Positions 6,860 to 12,623 of a stretch of DNA of 12,623 nucleotides are shown one piece after another. Both the position numbers and the translations under genes were made by a program. This stretch comes from Bordetella parapertussis. GTDB taxonomy: Bacteria > Pseudomonadota > Gammaproteobacteria > Burkholderiales > Burkholderiaceae_B. The notes below the pieces were generated by a model. It saw only the letters and a list, made by a program, of their open reading frames with translations. It was not told where the DNA came from and ran no database searches. How positions within the stretch are numbered: the first letter of the stretch is position 1; each line of letters opens with the position of its first letter. The stretch is taken from contig CAMBPA010000008.1 in the NCBI GenBank assembly GCA_945869355.1, positions 1 to 12,623 of the forward strand, in the 5' to 3' direction.

Positions 6860-8617
6860 TTAAGCCTTCGGGATCTTGGTGGTCATCGGAGGCATCAAGA
6901 AATCGAAGTCCACACCTTTGTCGGCCTGCGTCACACTTTGCAAAAATAATTTGCGATAACCGCGTGATGCGGTCGGCACGACGGCCGGCTTGGCAGCACG
7001 TCGTTGTGCGAGCTCTTCATCACTAACCAACAAGGAAAGCTCGCGCTTTTCGACGCTCAAGCGAATGCGGTCGCCGTTTTGCACGTAAGCCAAGGGCCCA
7101 CCAATCGCCGATTCAGGCGTCACGTGCAAGACAATGGTGCCGAACGCGGTGCCACTCATGCGCCCATCCGAGATCCGCACAATATCTTTGACACCTGCGA
7201 CGGCCAGCTTCTTTGGAATCGGCATGTAGCCTGCTTCCGGCATCGCGGCACCTTTCGGACCGATGTGCTTGAGCACCAGAATATCGTCCGCCGTCACATC
7301 CAGGTCAGGCGTGTCGATGCGATTAGCCATGTCTTCAAGGTTTTCAAACACGACGGCACGGCCTTCGTGCTCCATCAGTTTTGGATCCGCAGCCGATTGC
7401 TTAATGATCGCGCCGCCTGGGGCAAGATTGCCCTGCAATACGGCGATACCACCTTGGGGATAGATGGGATTCTTGGCCGTCTTGACGACGTCTTGTTTAA
7501 AGCCAGGGCCTGCGGCATCGATCTCTTCGCCAAGCGTGCGGCCAGTGACGGTCAAGGCATCGAGATGCAACAAAGGTTTAAGTTCGCGTAGCAAGGTGGC
7601 CATGCCACCTGCGTGGTGGAAGTCTTCCATGTAGTGTTGACCCGAGGGCTTCAGGTCGAGCAACACCGGGGTTTCGCGACCCATGCGATCCAGGGCCTTG
7701 AGATCCATCTCGAAGCCCATGCGGCCTGCGATTGCTGTTAAGTGCACGATGGCGTTAGTCGAACCACCAATCGCCAGCAACACGCGCATCGCGTTTTCAA
7801 ACGCTTTCTCAGTCAAGACTTTATCAATCGTCAAACGCTTACGCGCGATCTCGACCGCGAGCGTGCCGCTTTGCTCGGCCACGCGAATACGATCTGCGGT
7901 GACTGCCGGAGGCGATGCGCCACCAGGGACTGTCATGCCAAGCGCCTCAGCAATACAGGCCATGGTGCTGGCGGTACCCATCACCGAACAGGTGCCCACG
8001 CTTGCGACTAACTGGCTGTTGACCTCAGCGATTTCTTCAGCGCCGATCTCTTCGGCGCGGAACTTGCCCCAGTAGCGACGACAGTCGGTACAAGCACCGA
8101 CACGCTCGCTGCGATATGAGCCCGTCAACATCGAACCCGTAATCAATTGCACCGCCGGCAAGCCAGCAGACGCCGCACCCATCAACTGGGCGGGCACGGT
8201 TTTGTCACAGCCACCAATCAGCACGACTGCATCCATGGGCTGGGCGCGCAACAATTCTTCAGTATCCATCGACATGAGGTTACGCAGAAACATGCTGTTG
8301 GGCTGCGAGAAACTTTCATGGATGGAAATTGTCGGGAAGTCCATCGGTAAACCACCCGCGAGCATCACGCCCCGCTTGACGGCTTCAATTAACTGCGGGG
8401 CGTTGCCGTGACAGGGGTTGTAGGCGCTTGCGGTGTTGGTGATACCAATGACGGGGCGCTCGAGTGCTGAATCCGTGTAGCCCGCGCCCTTGATAAAGGC
8501 TTTGCGCAAGAACAGCGAGAAGCCGCGGTCCCCGTAATTGGCTAAGCCTTTAGAGATACCTTGCTCGCTTGCGGCAGGATTAATCGAATGACCTGTCTTG
8601 TTGCTGTCTGTTGACAT
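6860..8617 (-). CDS. IlvD/Edd family dehydratase (sugar-acid-type)
   Basis: A 585-residue iron-sulfur dehydratase of the family that removes water from 2,3-dihydroxy acids or aldonic acids to give 2-keto acids. Seen: three likely cluster cysteines, C69 (NPCHGN), C137 (GGCDKT) and C210 (GTCSVMGTAST); K139 next to C137, the usual carboxylated metal-binding Lys; and S488 in ISDGRMSG, the expected catalytic Ser. The CDKT form, rather than the CDKN typical of biosynthetic dihydroxy-acid dehydratase, favours the sugar-acid (L-arabonate-like) branch. Biosynthetic IlvD cannot be excluded, so no symbol is given. An extra CTDC pair (C176, C179) is also present. The ATG at 8617 has a modest AGGTG about 7 nt upstream. 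It lies 86 bp downstream of the SDR on the same strand and is probably co-transcribed. Its stop abuts the convergent synthetase stop with no gap. Confidence 0.88.
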   Translation of the reverse strand: MSTDSNKTGHSINPAASEQGISKGLANYGDRGFSLFLRKAFIKGAGYTDSALERPVIGITNTASAYNPCHGNAPQLIEAVKRGVMLAGGLPMDFPTISIHESFSQPNSMFLRNLMSMDTEELLRAQPMDAVVLIGGCDKTVPAQLMGAASAGLPAVQLITGSMLTGSYRSERVGACTDCRRYWGKFRAEEIGAEEIAEVNSQLVASVGTCSVMGTASTMACIAEALGMTVPGGASPPAVTADRIRVAEQSGTLAVEIARKRLTIDKVLTEKAFENAMRVLLAIGGSTNAIVHLTAIAGRMGFEMDLKALDRMGRETPVLLDLKPSGQHYMEDFHHAGGMATLLRELKPLLHLDALTVTGRTLGEEIDAAGPGFKQDVVKTAKNPIYPQGGIAVLQGNLAPGGAIIKQSAADPKLMEHEGRAVVFENLEDMANRIDTPDLDVTADDILVLKHIGPKGAAMPEAGYMPIPKKLAVAGVKDIVRISDGRMSGTAFGTIVLHVTPESAIGGPLAYVQNGDRIRLSVEKRELSLLVSDEELAQRRAAKPAVVPTASRGYRKLFLQSVTQADKGVDFDFLMPPMTTKIPKA

Positions 8618-8703
8618 GTGCGTGCACCTGAAAGAATGGATTTAGCTGAATCTTTGTCTGGCTGAATCGTAGCGTCTTTTCGCCCTTGATCGGCTTGATT
8701 AAC
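8618..8703 (-). other. Intergenic spacer between SDR and dehydratase with a short direct repeat
   Basis: This 86-bp spacer holds GCTGAATC twice, at 8645-8652 and 8661-8668, a 16-bp period. No terminator or clear promoter is seen, so read-through from the SDR into the dehydratase is plausible. The repeat may be chance. Confidence 0.3.
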
Positions 8704-9483
8704 TTACAGCGTGCCGGGGTAAGTGCCGCCATCCAACACAAGGTTTTGTCCTGTCATAAACCCGGCGCCCGCACTACAAAAAAACGCACAGGCTTGACCA
8801 AACTCGGCTGGGTCGCCAAAGCGACGCGCGGGAACAGTGGCCTTGCGTGCGTTTTGAATTTGCTCGACTGTCTGGCCACTTGCCTTCGCGCGCACGATAG
8901 CGTTTTGTGTGAGGCGGTCGGTTGCAAACGGGCCAGGCAGTAAGTTGTTGATCGTGACGTTGTGCGACACGATTTGACGTGCAAGGCCCGAGACAAAACC
9001 AGTGAGGCCTGCACGTGCGCCGTTTGACAAGCCAAGCGATTCAATCGGCTGTTTAACCGACGCAGAAGTAATGTTGACGATGCGACCAAACTTGCGCTCG
9101 ATCATGCCGTCTACGGTGGCACGAATCAATTCGATCGGTGTGATCATATTGGCGTCGACGGCCGCGATCCAGTCGTCGCGGCTCCAGTCACGAAAATCGC
9201 CCGGCTTGGGGCCGCCCGCATTGGTCACCAAAATATCTGGATTCGGGCACAGCGCCAAAACTCTCGCACGACCTTCTGCGGTGGTGATATCGGCTGCAAT
9301 AGTCGTGACGTTCACACCGGTTTCGGCACGAATCGCTTGCGCTGCGGCTTCGAGTGCCTCGGCGCCCCGCGCGAGCATCACAATATTGACCCCCTCGCGC
9401 GCGAGCTGCTGGGCACAGGCTAAGCCAAGCCCCTTACTCGATGCGCAAACGATTGCCTGTCTACCGCGAATGCCTAAGTCCAT
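8704..9483 (-). CDS. SDR family oxidoreductase with non-canonical active site
   Basis: A 259-residue short-chain dehydrogenase/reductase of normal length, cytosolic and probably NAD(P)(H)-dependent. Seen: a cofactor glycine loop in the form ASSKGLG (14-20) instead of TGxxxGIG, D65 in AADIT, NAGG at 88-91, N112 of the tetrad, S140 in NITS, and a C-terminal LDGGTYPG. At the positions of the catalytic Tyr (+13 from S140) and Lys (+17) stand S153 and R157 (LSNGARAG). This pattern is shared by a recurrent FabG-like subfamily with VKQP and LSN blocks, so it looks like a subfamily trait and not a mutation. The protein may still bind cofactor, but classical proton relay is doubtful. The start is the ATG at 9483, with AGAGGGA (9488-9494) just upstream. 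It probably heads a two-gene unit with the dehydratase. Substrate unknown. Confidence 0.88.
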   Translation of the reverse strand: MDLGIRGRQAIVCASSKGLGLACAQQLAREGVNIVMLARGAEALEAAAQAIRAETGVNVTTIAADITTAEGRARVLALCPNPDILVTNAGGPKPGDFRDWSRDDWIAAVDANMITPIELIRATVDGMIERKFGRIVNITSASVKQPIESLGLSNGARAGLTGFVSGLARQIVSHNVTINNLLPGPFATDRLTQNAIVRAKASGQTVEQIQNARKATVPARRFGDPAEFGQACAFFCSAGAGFMTGQNLVLDGGTYPGTL

Positions 9484-9550
9484 GATGTCCCTCTATTTAT
9501 TTGTTATGTGCTTGTTATGTTGATCACAGTATTACATGTGTGCACTCAGG
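9484..9550 (-). promoter_or_regulatory. Upstream region of SDR-dehydratase unit with tandem 9-bp repeats
   Basis: TTGTTATGT occurs at 9501-9509 and again at 9512-9520 (plus-strand reading), an 11-bp period or about one helical turn. It lies directly upstream of the SDR ribosome-binding site. The spacing suits two adjacent protein contacts on one face of the DNA, so an operator is possible. No convincing -35/-10 pair was identified. Confidence 0.4.
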
Positions 9551-9739
9551 TTAAAACACCTTGGCAAGCCGTGCAATTGCAGCCATCATGGCGGCAAGCC
9601 CCGTTAGCTGTATCCCGATCATCCACATAAACTTACGATCAACATCCGTTCGCAGCTCTGCGACCGAACGATCGAGACGGTCAATGGACTTCGTGTTTTG
9701 ATCCACAAGGACTTCGAGGGTGGTGATGCGTTTTTCCAT
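9551..9739 (-). CDS. Small coiled-coil protein with C-terminal membrane helix
   Basis: A 62-residue protein from the ATG at 9739. Seen: residues 1-36 form a charged heptad-like helix (leucine/isoleucine/valine at regular spacing, e.g. I5, L8, L11, I19, L22, V26, L29, V33). One hydrophobic membrane helix (about 39-56, beginning WMIGIQLTGLAAMM) and a short basic tail follow. This layout resembles XhlA-like or related small phage and cell-envelope proteins, but the similarity is of architecture only. An in-frame GTG at 9763 would give 70 residues; neither start has a clear Shine-Dalgarno sequence, and MEKRITTLE looks like a natural N-terminus. It lies alone between ssb and the SDR on the same strand, 67 bp before the SDR start. 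No function is proposed. Confidence 0.55.
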   Translation of the reverse strand: MEKRITTLEVLVDQNTKSIDRLDRSVAELRTDVDRKFMWMIGIQLTGLAAMMAAIARLAKVF

Positions 9740-9792
9740 ACAGCGATGGTACGGAAGTCTCACGCCTAGCGCAATGAAACGAGGAGGGATTT

Positions 9793-9838
9793 GCGCGCTG
9801 TTCGACTCACTATTTTGTAAGTAAGCGTTACAGCGCGC
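9793..9838. repeat. 9-bp perfect inverted repeat downstream of ssb
   Basis: GCGCGCTGT at 9793-9801 and ACAGCGCGC at 9830-9838 are perfect reverse complements separated by 28 nt; the inner part can pair weakly too. The pair lies about 20 bp after the ssb stop, so it may form a 3' stem that ends or protects the ssb transcript. No T-run follows in the ssb direction, so it is not a canonical intrinsic terminator. Confidence 0.45.
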
Positions 9839-9858
9839 GCAGCTTCTGTTAGCTGGGT

Positions 9859-10335
9859 TTAAAACGGGATGTCATCATCCATGTCAGCCAGATTGGCGCC
9901 ACCGGCTGCTGGGGCTGCCGGACGCTGTGCCTGGGGTGCGCGCGCTGCCGGACGGGGTGCGCCCTCGGCGCCACCACCCATCGAACCGCCGTCAGCGCCG
10001 TCACGACCACCTAACATTTGCATTTGGTCTGCGACGACTTCAGTGGTGTACTGGTCGACGCCTTCTTTGTTTTGCCACTTGCGTGTCTTGAGACGGCCTT
10101 CCACATACACGGGACGACCTTTACGCAGATATTCGCCAGCGATTTCTGCCAGACGGTTGTAGAACACCACGCGATGCCATTCGGTTTCTTCGCGGCGCTC
10201 GCCGGAAGTCTTATCCTTCCAGTTGCTGGTGGTCGCGATCGACACATTACAAATGGCTGCACCATCTGGGCTGTAACGGACCTCGGGGTCGCGTCCAAGA
10301 TTACCAACCAAAATCACTTTATTGACCGAGGCCAT
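9859..10335 (-). CDS. ssb: Single-stranded DNA-binding protein SSB
   Basis: A 158-residue SSB, the homotetrameric protein that coats single-stranded DNA in replication, recombination and repair. Seen: an N-terminal OB fold (about 1-110) beginning [20 protein letters not shown], with [20 protein letters not shown] and the VYVEGRL strand. A Gly/Ala/Pro/Gln-rich flexible linker (about 112-148) follows, then the acidic tip ending D-D-D-I-P-F (153-158) that recruits partner proteins. All parts are intact. The ATG at 10335 has GGAG (10342-10345) 6 nt upstream. It is a housekeeping gene set among catabolic genes. In many proteobacteria ssb lies beside uvrA; here its divergent neighbour is a dioxygenase instead. 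Confidence 0.97.
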   Translation of the reverse strand: MASVNKVILVGNLGRDPEVRYSPDGAAICNVSIATTSNWKDKTSGERREETEWHRVVFYNRLAEIAGEYLRKGRPVYVEGRLKTRKWQNKEGVDQYTTEVVADQMQMLGGRDGADGGSMGGGAEGAPRPAARAPQAQRPAAPAAGGANLADMDDDIPF

Positions 10336-10671
10336 GCCGATCTCCGTATATTAAAAAACTACTCTATTCATCGATGCCCTGTCGGGCTCGTACCAGACGC
10401 CATCATGGCCGAACTGGCAAATCGCCGCCAGCCGCAAAACTACGCAATAGAGACAGTTTACGGCACGTTTTGAAAGGTGTGCCAATCCGCTGCCGAGAAG
10501 CTGAGCCCTTGGGTGACCGCTATAAACACCTCAATGGCGCGCAGCTTGTCTGGTCTTAGCCAGCCATTGTTTCTTAAATGAGAGCAGTAATTTCACAATT
10601 AAATTCTAGCGAAAACCTCCGCAACCCGCTAGACTGCATCATCTTTAGGCTAAGTTTTAAAGGTGTCAACC
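10336..10671. promoter_or_regulatory. Divergent ssb / dioxygenase intergenic region with dyad
   Basis: This 336-bp region has no believable gene; the one open frame in it (10374-10559, plus) has an Arg-rich composition unlike any family seen here. It must hold promoters for ssb (leftward) and the dioxygenase (rightward). A perfect 7-bp dyad, TCTAGCG (10605-10611) and CGCTAGA (10627-10633), lies 39 bp before the dioxygenase ATG. Its half-site centres are 22 bp apart (two helical turns), a plausible operator. The segment 10565-10610 is A/T-rich as expected for a promoter, but no clear -35/-10 pair was assigned. Confidence 0.45.
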
Positions 10672-11550
10672 ATGCAAGTTACTCCAAGCGGACAAGGGCT
10701 CGGCGCTCGGGTTGAGCAGTTTGATCTGTCAAAACCTCTGTCACCCAGTGATTACAAGTCGATCGAAGGCCTGCTGGGCAAGTTCGGCGTACTTTGTTTC
10801 CCAAAGCAGAATCTGACTGCGTTACAGCTCAAAAACTTCAGCAGCACCTTCGGGACACTGGAAGTTAACGTCGCGAACATGTATCAAGAGCCGGGCATCC
10901 CGGAAGTCATGATCCTGTCCAACAAAAAAACGGAAGATGGCAAGCCGATTGGACTTGGCGATGCCGGCCAAGATTGGCACACCGACATGTCGTATAGCAA
11001 GATGATTGCATTCACGAATGTGCTCTACGGGCTTGAAATCCCTCACCGGGATGGTGTGCCATTGGGTGGCACAGAGTTTTCAAATATGCGCGCTGCCTAC
11101 TTGGCATTGCCGGAAGACATGAAGCGCAAACTTGAAGGCAAGACGATCTTGCATGACTTCAATAAGTTCTGGGAAAACATGCGTAAACAGCCAGGCTGCA
11201 CGCGGCCCCCTTTGACTGAGGCCCAACGTAAAGCCAAGCCGCCTGTTTCGCATCCGGTTTTTCTGACCCACCCCATTACTGGCGAGAAGATTCTTTACGC
11301 CAACCCAGGTTATTCGAGGCAGATAAACGAGTTGCCCACTGAAGAGAGCGACCGTATTCTGAACTTCTTGTTCGAGCACCAACTGCAGCCGCAGTTTCGC
11401 TATCGTCACCGCTGGACGACGGGGGATGTGCTGATGTGGGACAACATGGGAACGATCCACAACGCCATTGCGGACTACGGTCCGGATGAGCATCGCTTTA
11501 TCAAGCGTTGCCAGGTCATGGCGGATCGGTACTTTCCCTTGGCGGCATAG
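10672..11550 (+). CDS. TauD/TfdA family Fe(II)/2-oxoglutarate-dependent dioxygenase
   Basis: A 292-residue cytosolic dioxygenase from the ATG at 10672. The family hydroxylates a substrate (taurine, chlorophenoxyacetates and others) with O2 while converting 2-oxoglutarate to succinate and CO2. Seen: the iron-binding facial triad H103-x-D105 in WHTDMSYS and H263 in NMGTIHNA, and R279 (16 residues later) as the likely 2-oxoglutarate carboxylate contact, matching R270 of TauD with one inserted residue. All catalytic residues are intact and the length is normal. An in-frame GTG at 10663 overlaps the AAAGG Shine-Dalgarno sequence (10659-10663) that serves the ATG 8 nt later, so the ATG is preferred. 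It is followed after 58 bp by a Bug-type receptor on the same strand, suggesting joint uptake and oxidation of one compound. Substrate unknown. Confidence 0.92.
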   Translation: MQVTPSGQGLGARVEQFDLSKPLSPSDYKSIEGLLGKFGVLCFPKQNLTALQLKNFSSTFGTLEVNVANMYQEPGIPEVMILSNKKTEDGKPIGLGDAGQDWHTDMSYSKMIAFTNVLYGLEIPHRDGVPLGGTEFSNMRAAYLALPEDMKRKLEGKTILHDFNKFWENMRKQPGCTRPPLTEAQRKAKPPVSHPVFLTHPITGEKILYANPGYSRQINELPTEESDRILNFLFEHQLQPQFRYRHRWTTGDVLMWDNMGTIHNAIADYGPDEHRFIKRCQVMADRYFPLAA

Positions 11551-11608
11551 CCGAGAAGCCTAGCGACTGTTACGCTACGCCCACAATAATTCTTTCTGGA
11601 AGAGACCA

Positions 11609-12586
11609 ATGAAAAAGCTCGTTCTAAGCGCAGGCTTAGCGCTCTCGGCCTTGTTGCCTGTGACCGCGTCGGCACAAGCCACCCCGTATCCCACACAACC
11701 CATCAAAATGCTGATTGGTTTTGCGGCCGGCGGTCCAACCGATGTGATTGGCCGCATTCTGGCGCAACACATGACAGCGACACTGGGTCAGTCTGTCGTC
11801 ATAGAAAACCGTACTGGCGCGAACTCACTGATCGCCACGCGCGAGGTCGCCAAAGCAAAGCCTGATGGTTATACCGTTCTGTTTGCCTCACTTTCACACA
11901 ACGTGAACCGACTGCTGCTTAATGAGAAAGCAGAATACGAGCCGCTGGGTAGCTTTGCGCCCGTTTCACTCGTGGCGAATCTGCCGCTCGTCGTGGTCAC
12001 GGCGTATGACTCCCCCTACAAAACCCTGCAAGACCTCATCGCTGCAGCCAAAACCAAACCGGAAGCCATCAGTTATGGCTCTGCGGGCAATGGTGGTTCC
12101 GCGCATCTGGCCGGTGCGTTAATGGCAACGATGACCGATTCAAAAATGGTCCATGTGCCCTTCCGTGGCAACGCGCCCGCGTTGACCGAGGTGATGGCCG
12201 GACGCGTGTCCTTTATGTTTTATCCGATGATCGGCATTGCGGGCCAGGTCGCAGACAAGCGCTTGCGGGTGTTGGCCGTCGGTTCGTCAAAGCCGATGCC
12301 AGACTTCCCCGGTGTGCCCACCATGGACGCCTCAGGTTTTCCTAATTTTGAACAAACAGCACCCTGGGTGGGGATGTTGGCACCTGCAGGTACGCCCAAG
12401 GCGATTGTGGATCAGTTAAACGCGGCGCTCAAAAAAGCCCTGGCCCAGCCAGAGATCATCAAACGCATGAAAGATCTAGGCGCAACGCCGATTGGTGACA
12501 CGCCTGAGGAGTTTCGCGCGTTTCTTGTAAAAGATAGTGAGCGCTGGGCGCGCGTAATTAAGGCCTCGGGCATCAAAGCCGATTAA
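11609..12586 (+). CDS. Bug-type tripartite tricarboxylate transporter substrate-binding protein
   Basis: A 325-residue periplasmic solute receptor. Seen: an N-terminal signal peptide MKKLVLSAGLALSALLPV with likely cleavage after A20-S-A22. Family landmarks follow: YPTQPIKMLIGFAAGG near the mature start, the ENRTGANS loop, AKPDGYT, YGSAGNGGSAHLAG and PFRGNAPALTEVMAGRVSF. The whole length matches the Bug family of Venus-flytrap receptors that bind carboxylates, amides or other small acids. The ATG has GGAAGAG a few bases upstream. No TctA/TctB membrane subunits are seen, which is usual because most Bug genes in Burkholderiales are orphans. The gene lies 58 bp after the dioxygenase and probably shares its transcript, so the ligand may be the dioxygenase substrate; this is inference from position. 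The reading frame is intact to the TAA at 12584-12586. Confidence 0.95.
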   Translation: MKKLVLSAGLALSALLPVTASAQATPYPTQPIKMLIGFAAGGPTDVIGRILAQHMTATLGQSVVIENRTGANSLIATREVAKAKPDGYTVLFASLSHNVNRLLLNEKAEYEPLGSFAPVSLVANLPLVVVTAYDSPYKTLQDLIAAAKTKPEAISYGSAGNGGSAHLAGALMATMTDSKMVHVPFRGNAPALTEVMAGRVSFMFYPMIGIAGQVADKRLRVLAVGSSKPMPDFPGVPTMDASGFPNFEQTAPWVGMLAPAGTPKAIVDQLNAALKKALAQPEIIKRMKDLGATPIGDTPEEFRAFLVKDSERWARVIKASGIKAD

Positions 12587-12591
12587 TCGTT

Positions 12592-12620
12592 CGGTCGCCT
12601 CTGTTCAGACCGGGGGGCGA
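12592..12620 (+). terminator. Possible hairpin after the Bug receptor gene
   Basis: Two competing small stems are possible: TCGCCTC (12595-12601) with GGGGCGA (12614-12620), one G-T wobble, or CGGTC (12592-12596) with GACCG (12608-12612). The site starts 5 bp after the stop codon. No T-run is visible before the window ends, so termination is only a guess. Confidence 0.25.
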
Positions 12621-12623
12621 AAG

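Noticed and set aside
7004..7591. 195-residue plus-strand open frame
   Set aside because: It is wholly antisense to the C-terminal half of the IlvD/Edd dehydratase and shows no recognisable motif; long antisense frames are common in such codon usage.
9002..9523. 173-residue plus-strand open frame
   Set aside because: It is antisense to the SDR gene, Ser/Ala-rich and without motif support.
9740..9763. GTG at 9763 as start of the small coiled-coil protein
   Set aside because: The added eight residues contain no family-like sequence and the GTG lacks a properly spaced Shine-Dalgarno sequence; not fully excluded.
10018..10473. 151-residue plus-strand open frame opposite ssb
   Set aside because: It is antisense to the highly conserved OB-fold region of ssb and runs on into the intergenic region; no family features.
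10374..10559. 61-residue frame in the ssb/dioxygenase gap
   Set aside because: Arg-rich, no Shine-Dalgarno sequence, no motif; it most likely reflects the absence of stops by chance.
1..12623. CRISPR array, tRNA/rRNA gene or insertion sequence
   Set aside because: No regularly spaced repeats, cloverleaf-like segments, transposase frames or terminal inverted repeats were recognised on reading both strands by eye.

Overview
The window reads as a moderately GC-rich proteobacterial chromosome segment, most likely from a betaproteobacterium of the order Burkholderiales, family Alcaligenaceae or close to it. This rests on a Bug-type tripartite tricarboxylate receptor, a TauD/TfdA dioxygenase beside it, an NDP-forming acyl-CoA synthetase, and an IlvD/Edd dehydratase with an SDR. 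All are gene families abundant there. The taxonomic call is inference; no rRNA or tRNA is present.

Left edge (1-553, plus strand): the 3' part of a HepT-type HEPN toxin overlaps by 4 bp a complete MntA-type nucleotidyltransferase. Both carry the signature motifs of the type VII HepT/MntA toxin-antitoxin family. Middle-left (542-4598, minus strand): four closely packed genes read leftward. They are a Tat-exported dienelactone hydrolase-like protein, a RidA-family protein, a TIGR03862-like flavoprotein (TTG start) and a Tat-exported metal-dependent amidohydrolase. They probably form one transcription unit. Its 3' end overlaps the mntA 3' end by 12 bp.

Centre (4706-6859, plus): a fused alpha-beta NDP-forming acyl-CoA synthetase, divergent from the four-gene operon across a 107-bp gap. 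Its leader is strikingly A/C-rich and lacks a Shine-Dalgarno sequence. It meets tail to tail, with no base between the stop codons, an IlvD/Edd dehydratase (6860-8617, minus). That dehydratase lies downstream of an SDR (8704-9483, minus) whose YxxxK catalytic motif is replaced by SxxxR. A small coiled-coil/one-helix membrane protein and the housekeeping ssb gene follow, both on minus.

Right (10672-12586, plus): a TauD/TfdA Fe(II)/2-oxoglutarate dioxygenase and a Bug-type periplasmic solute receptor form a two-gene unit, divergent from ssb across about 336 bp. That gap holds a dyad-symmetric operator candidate.

Most of the window looks like catabolic and uptake functions for organic acids or lactone-like compounds: exported hydrolases, enamine/imine clean-up, CoA activation, dehydration, oxidation/reduction and solute capture. 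No substrate can be assigned from the sequence. No clearly new multi-gene system stands out. The most unusual items are the A/C-rich leader, the SDR without its Tyr/Lys pair, the operon mixing two Tat-exported hydrolases with two cytosolic proteins, and the HepT/MntA pair at the edge.
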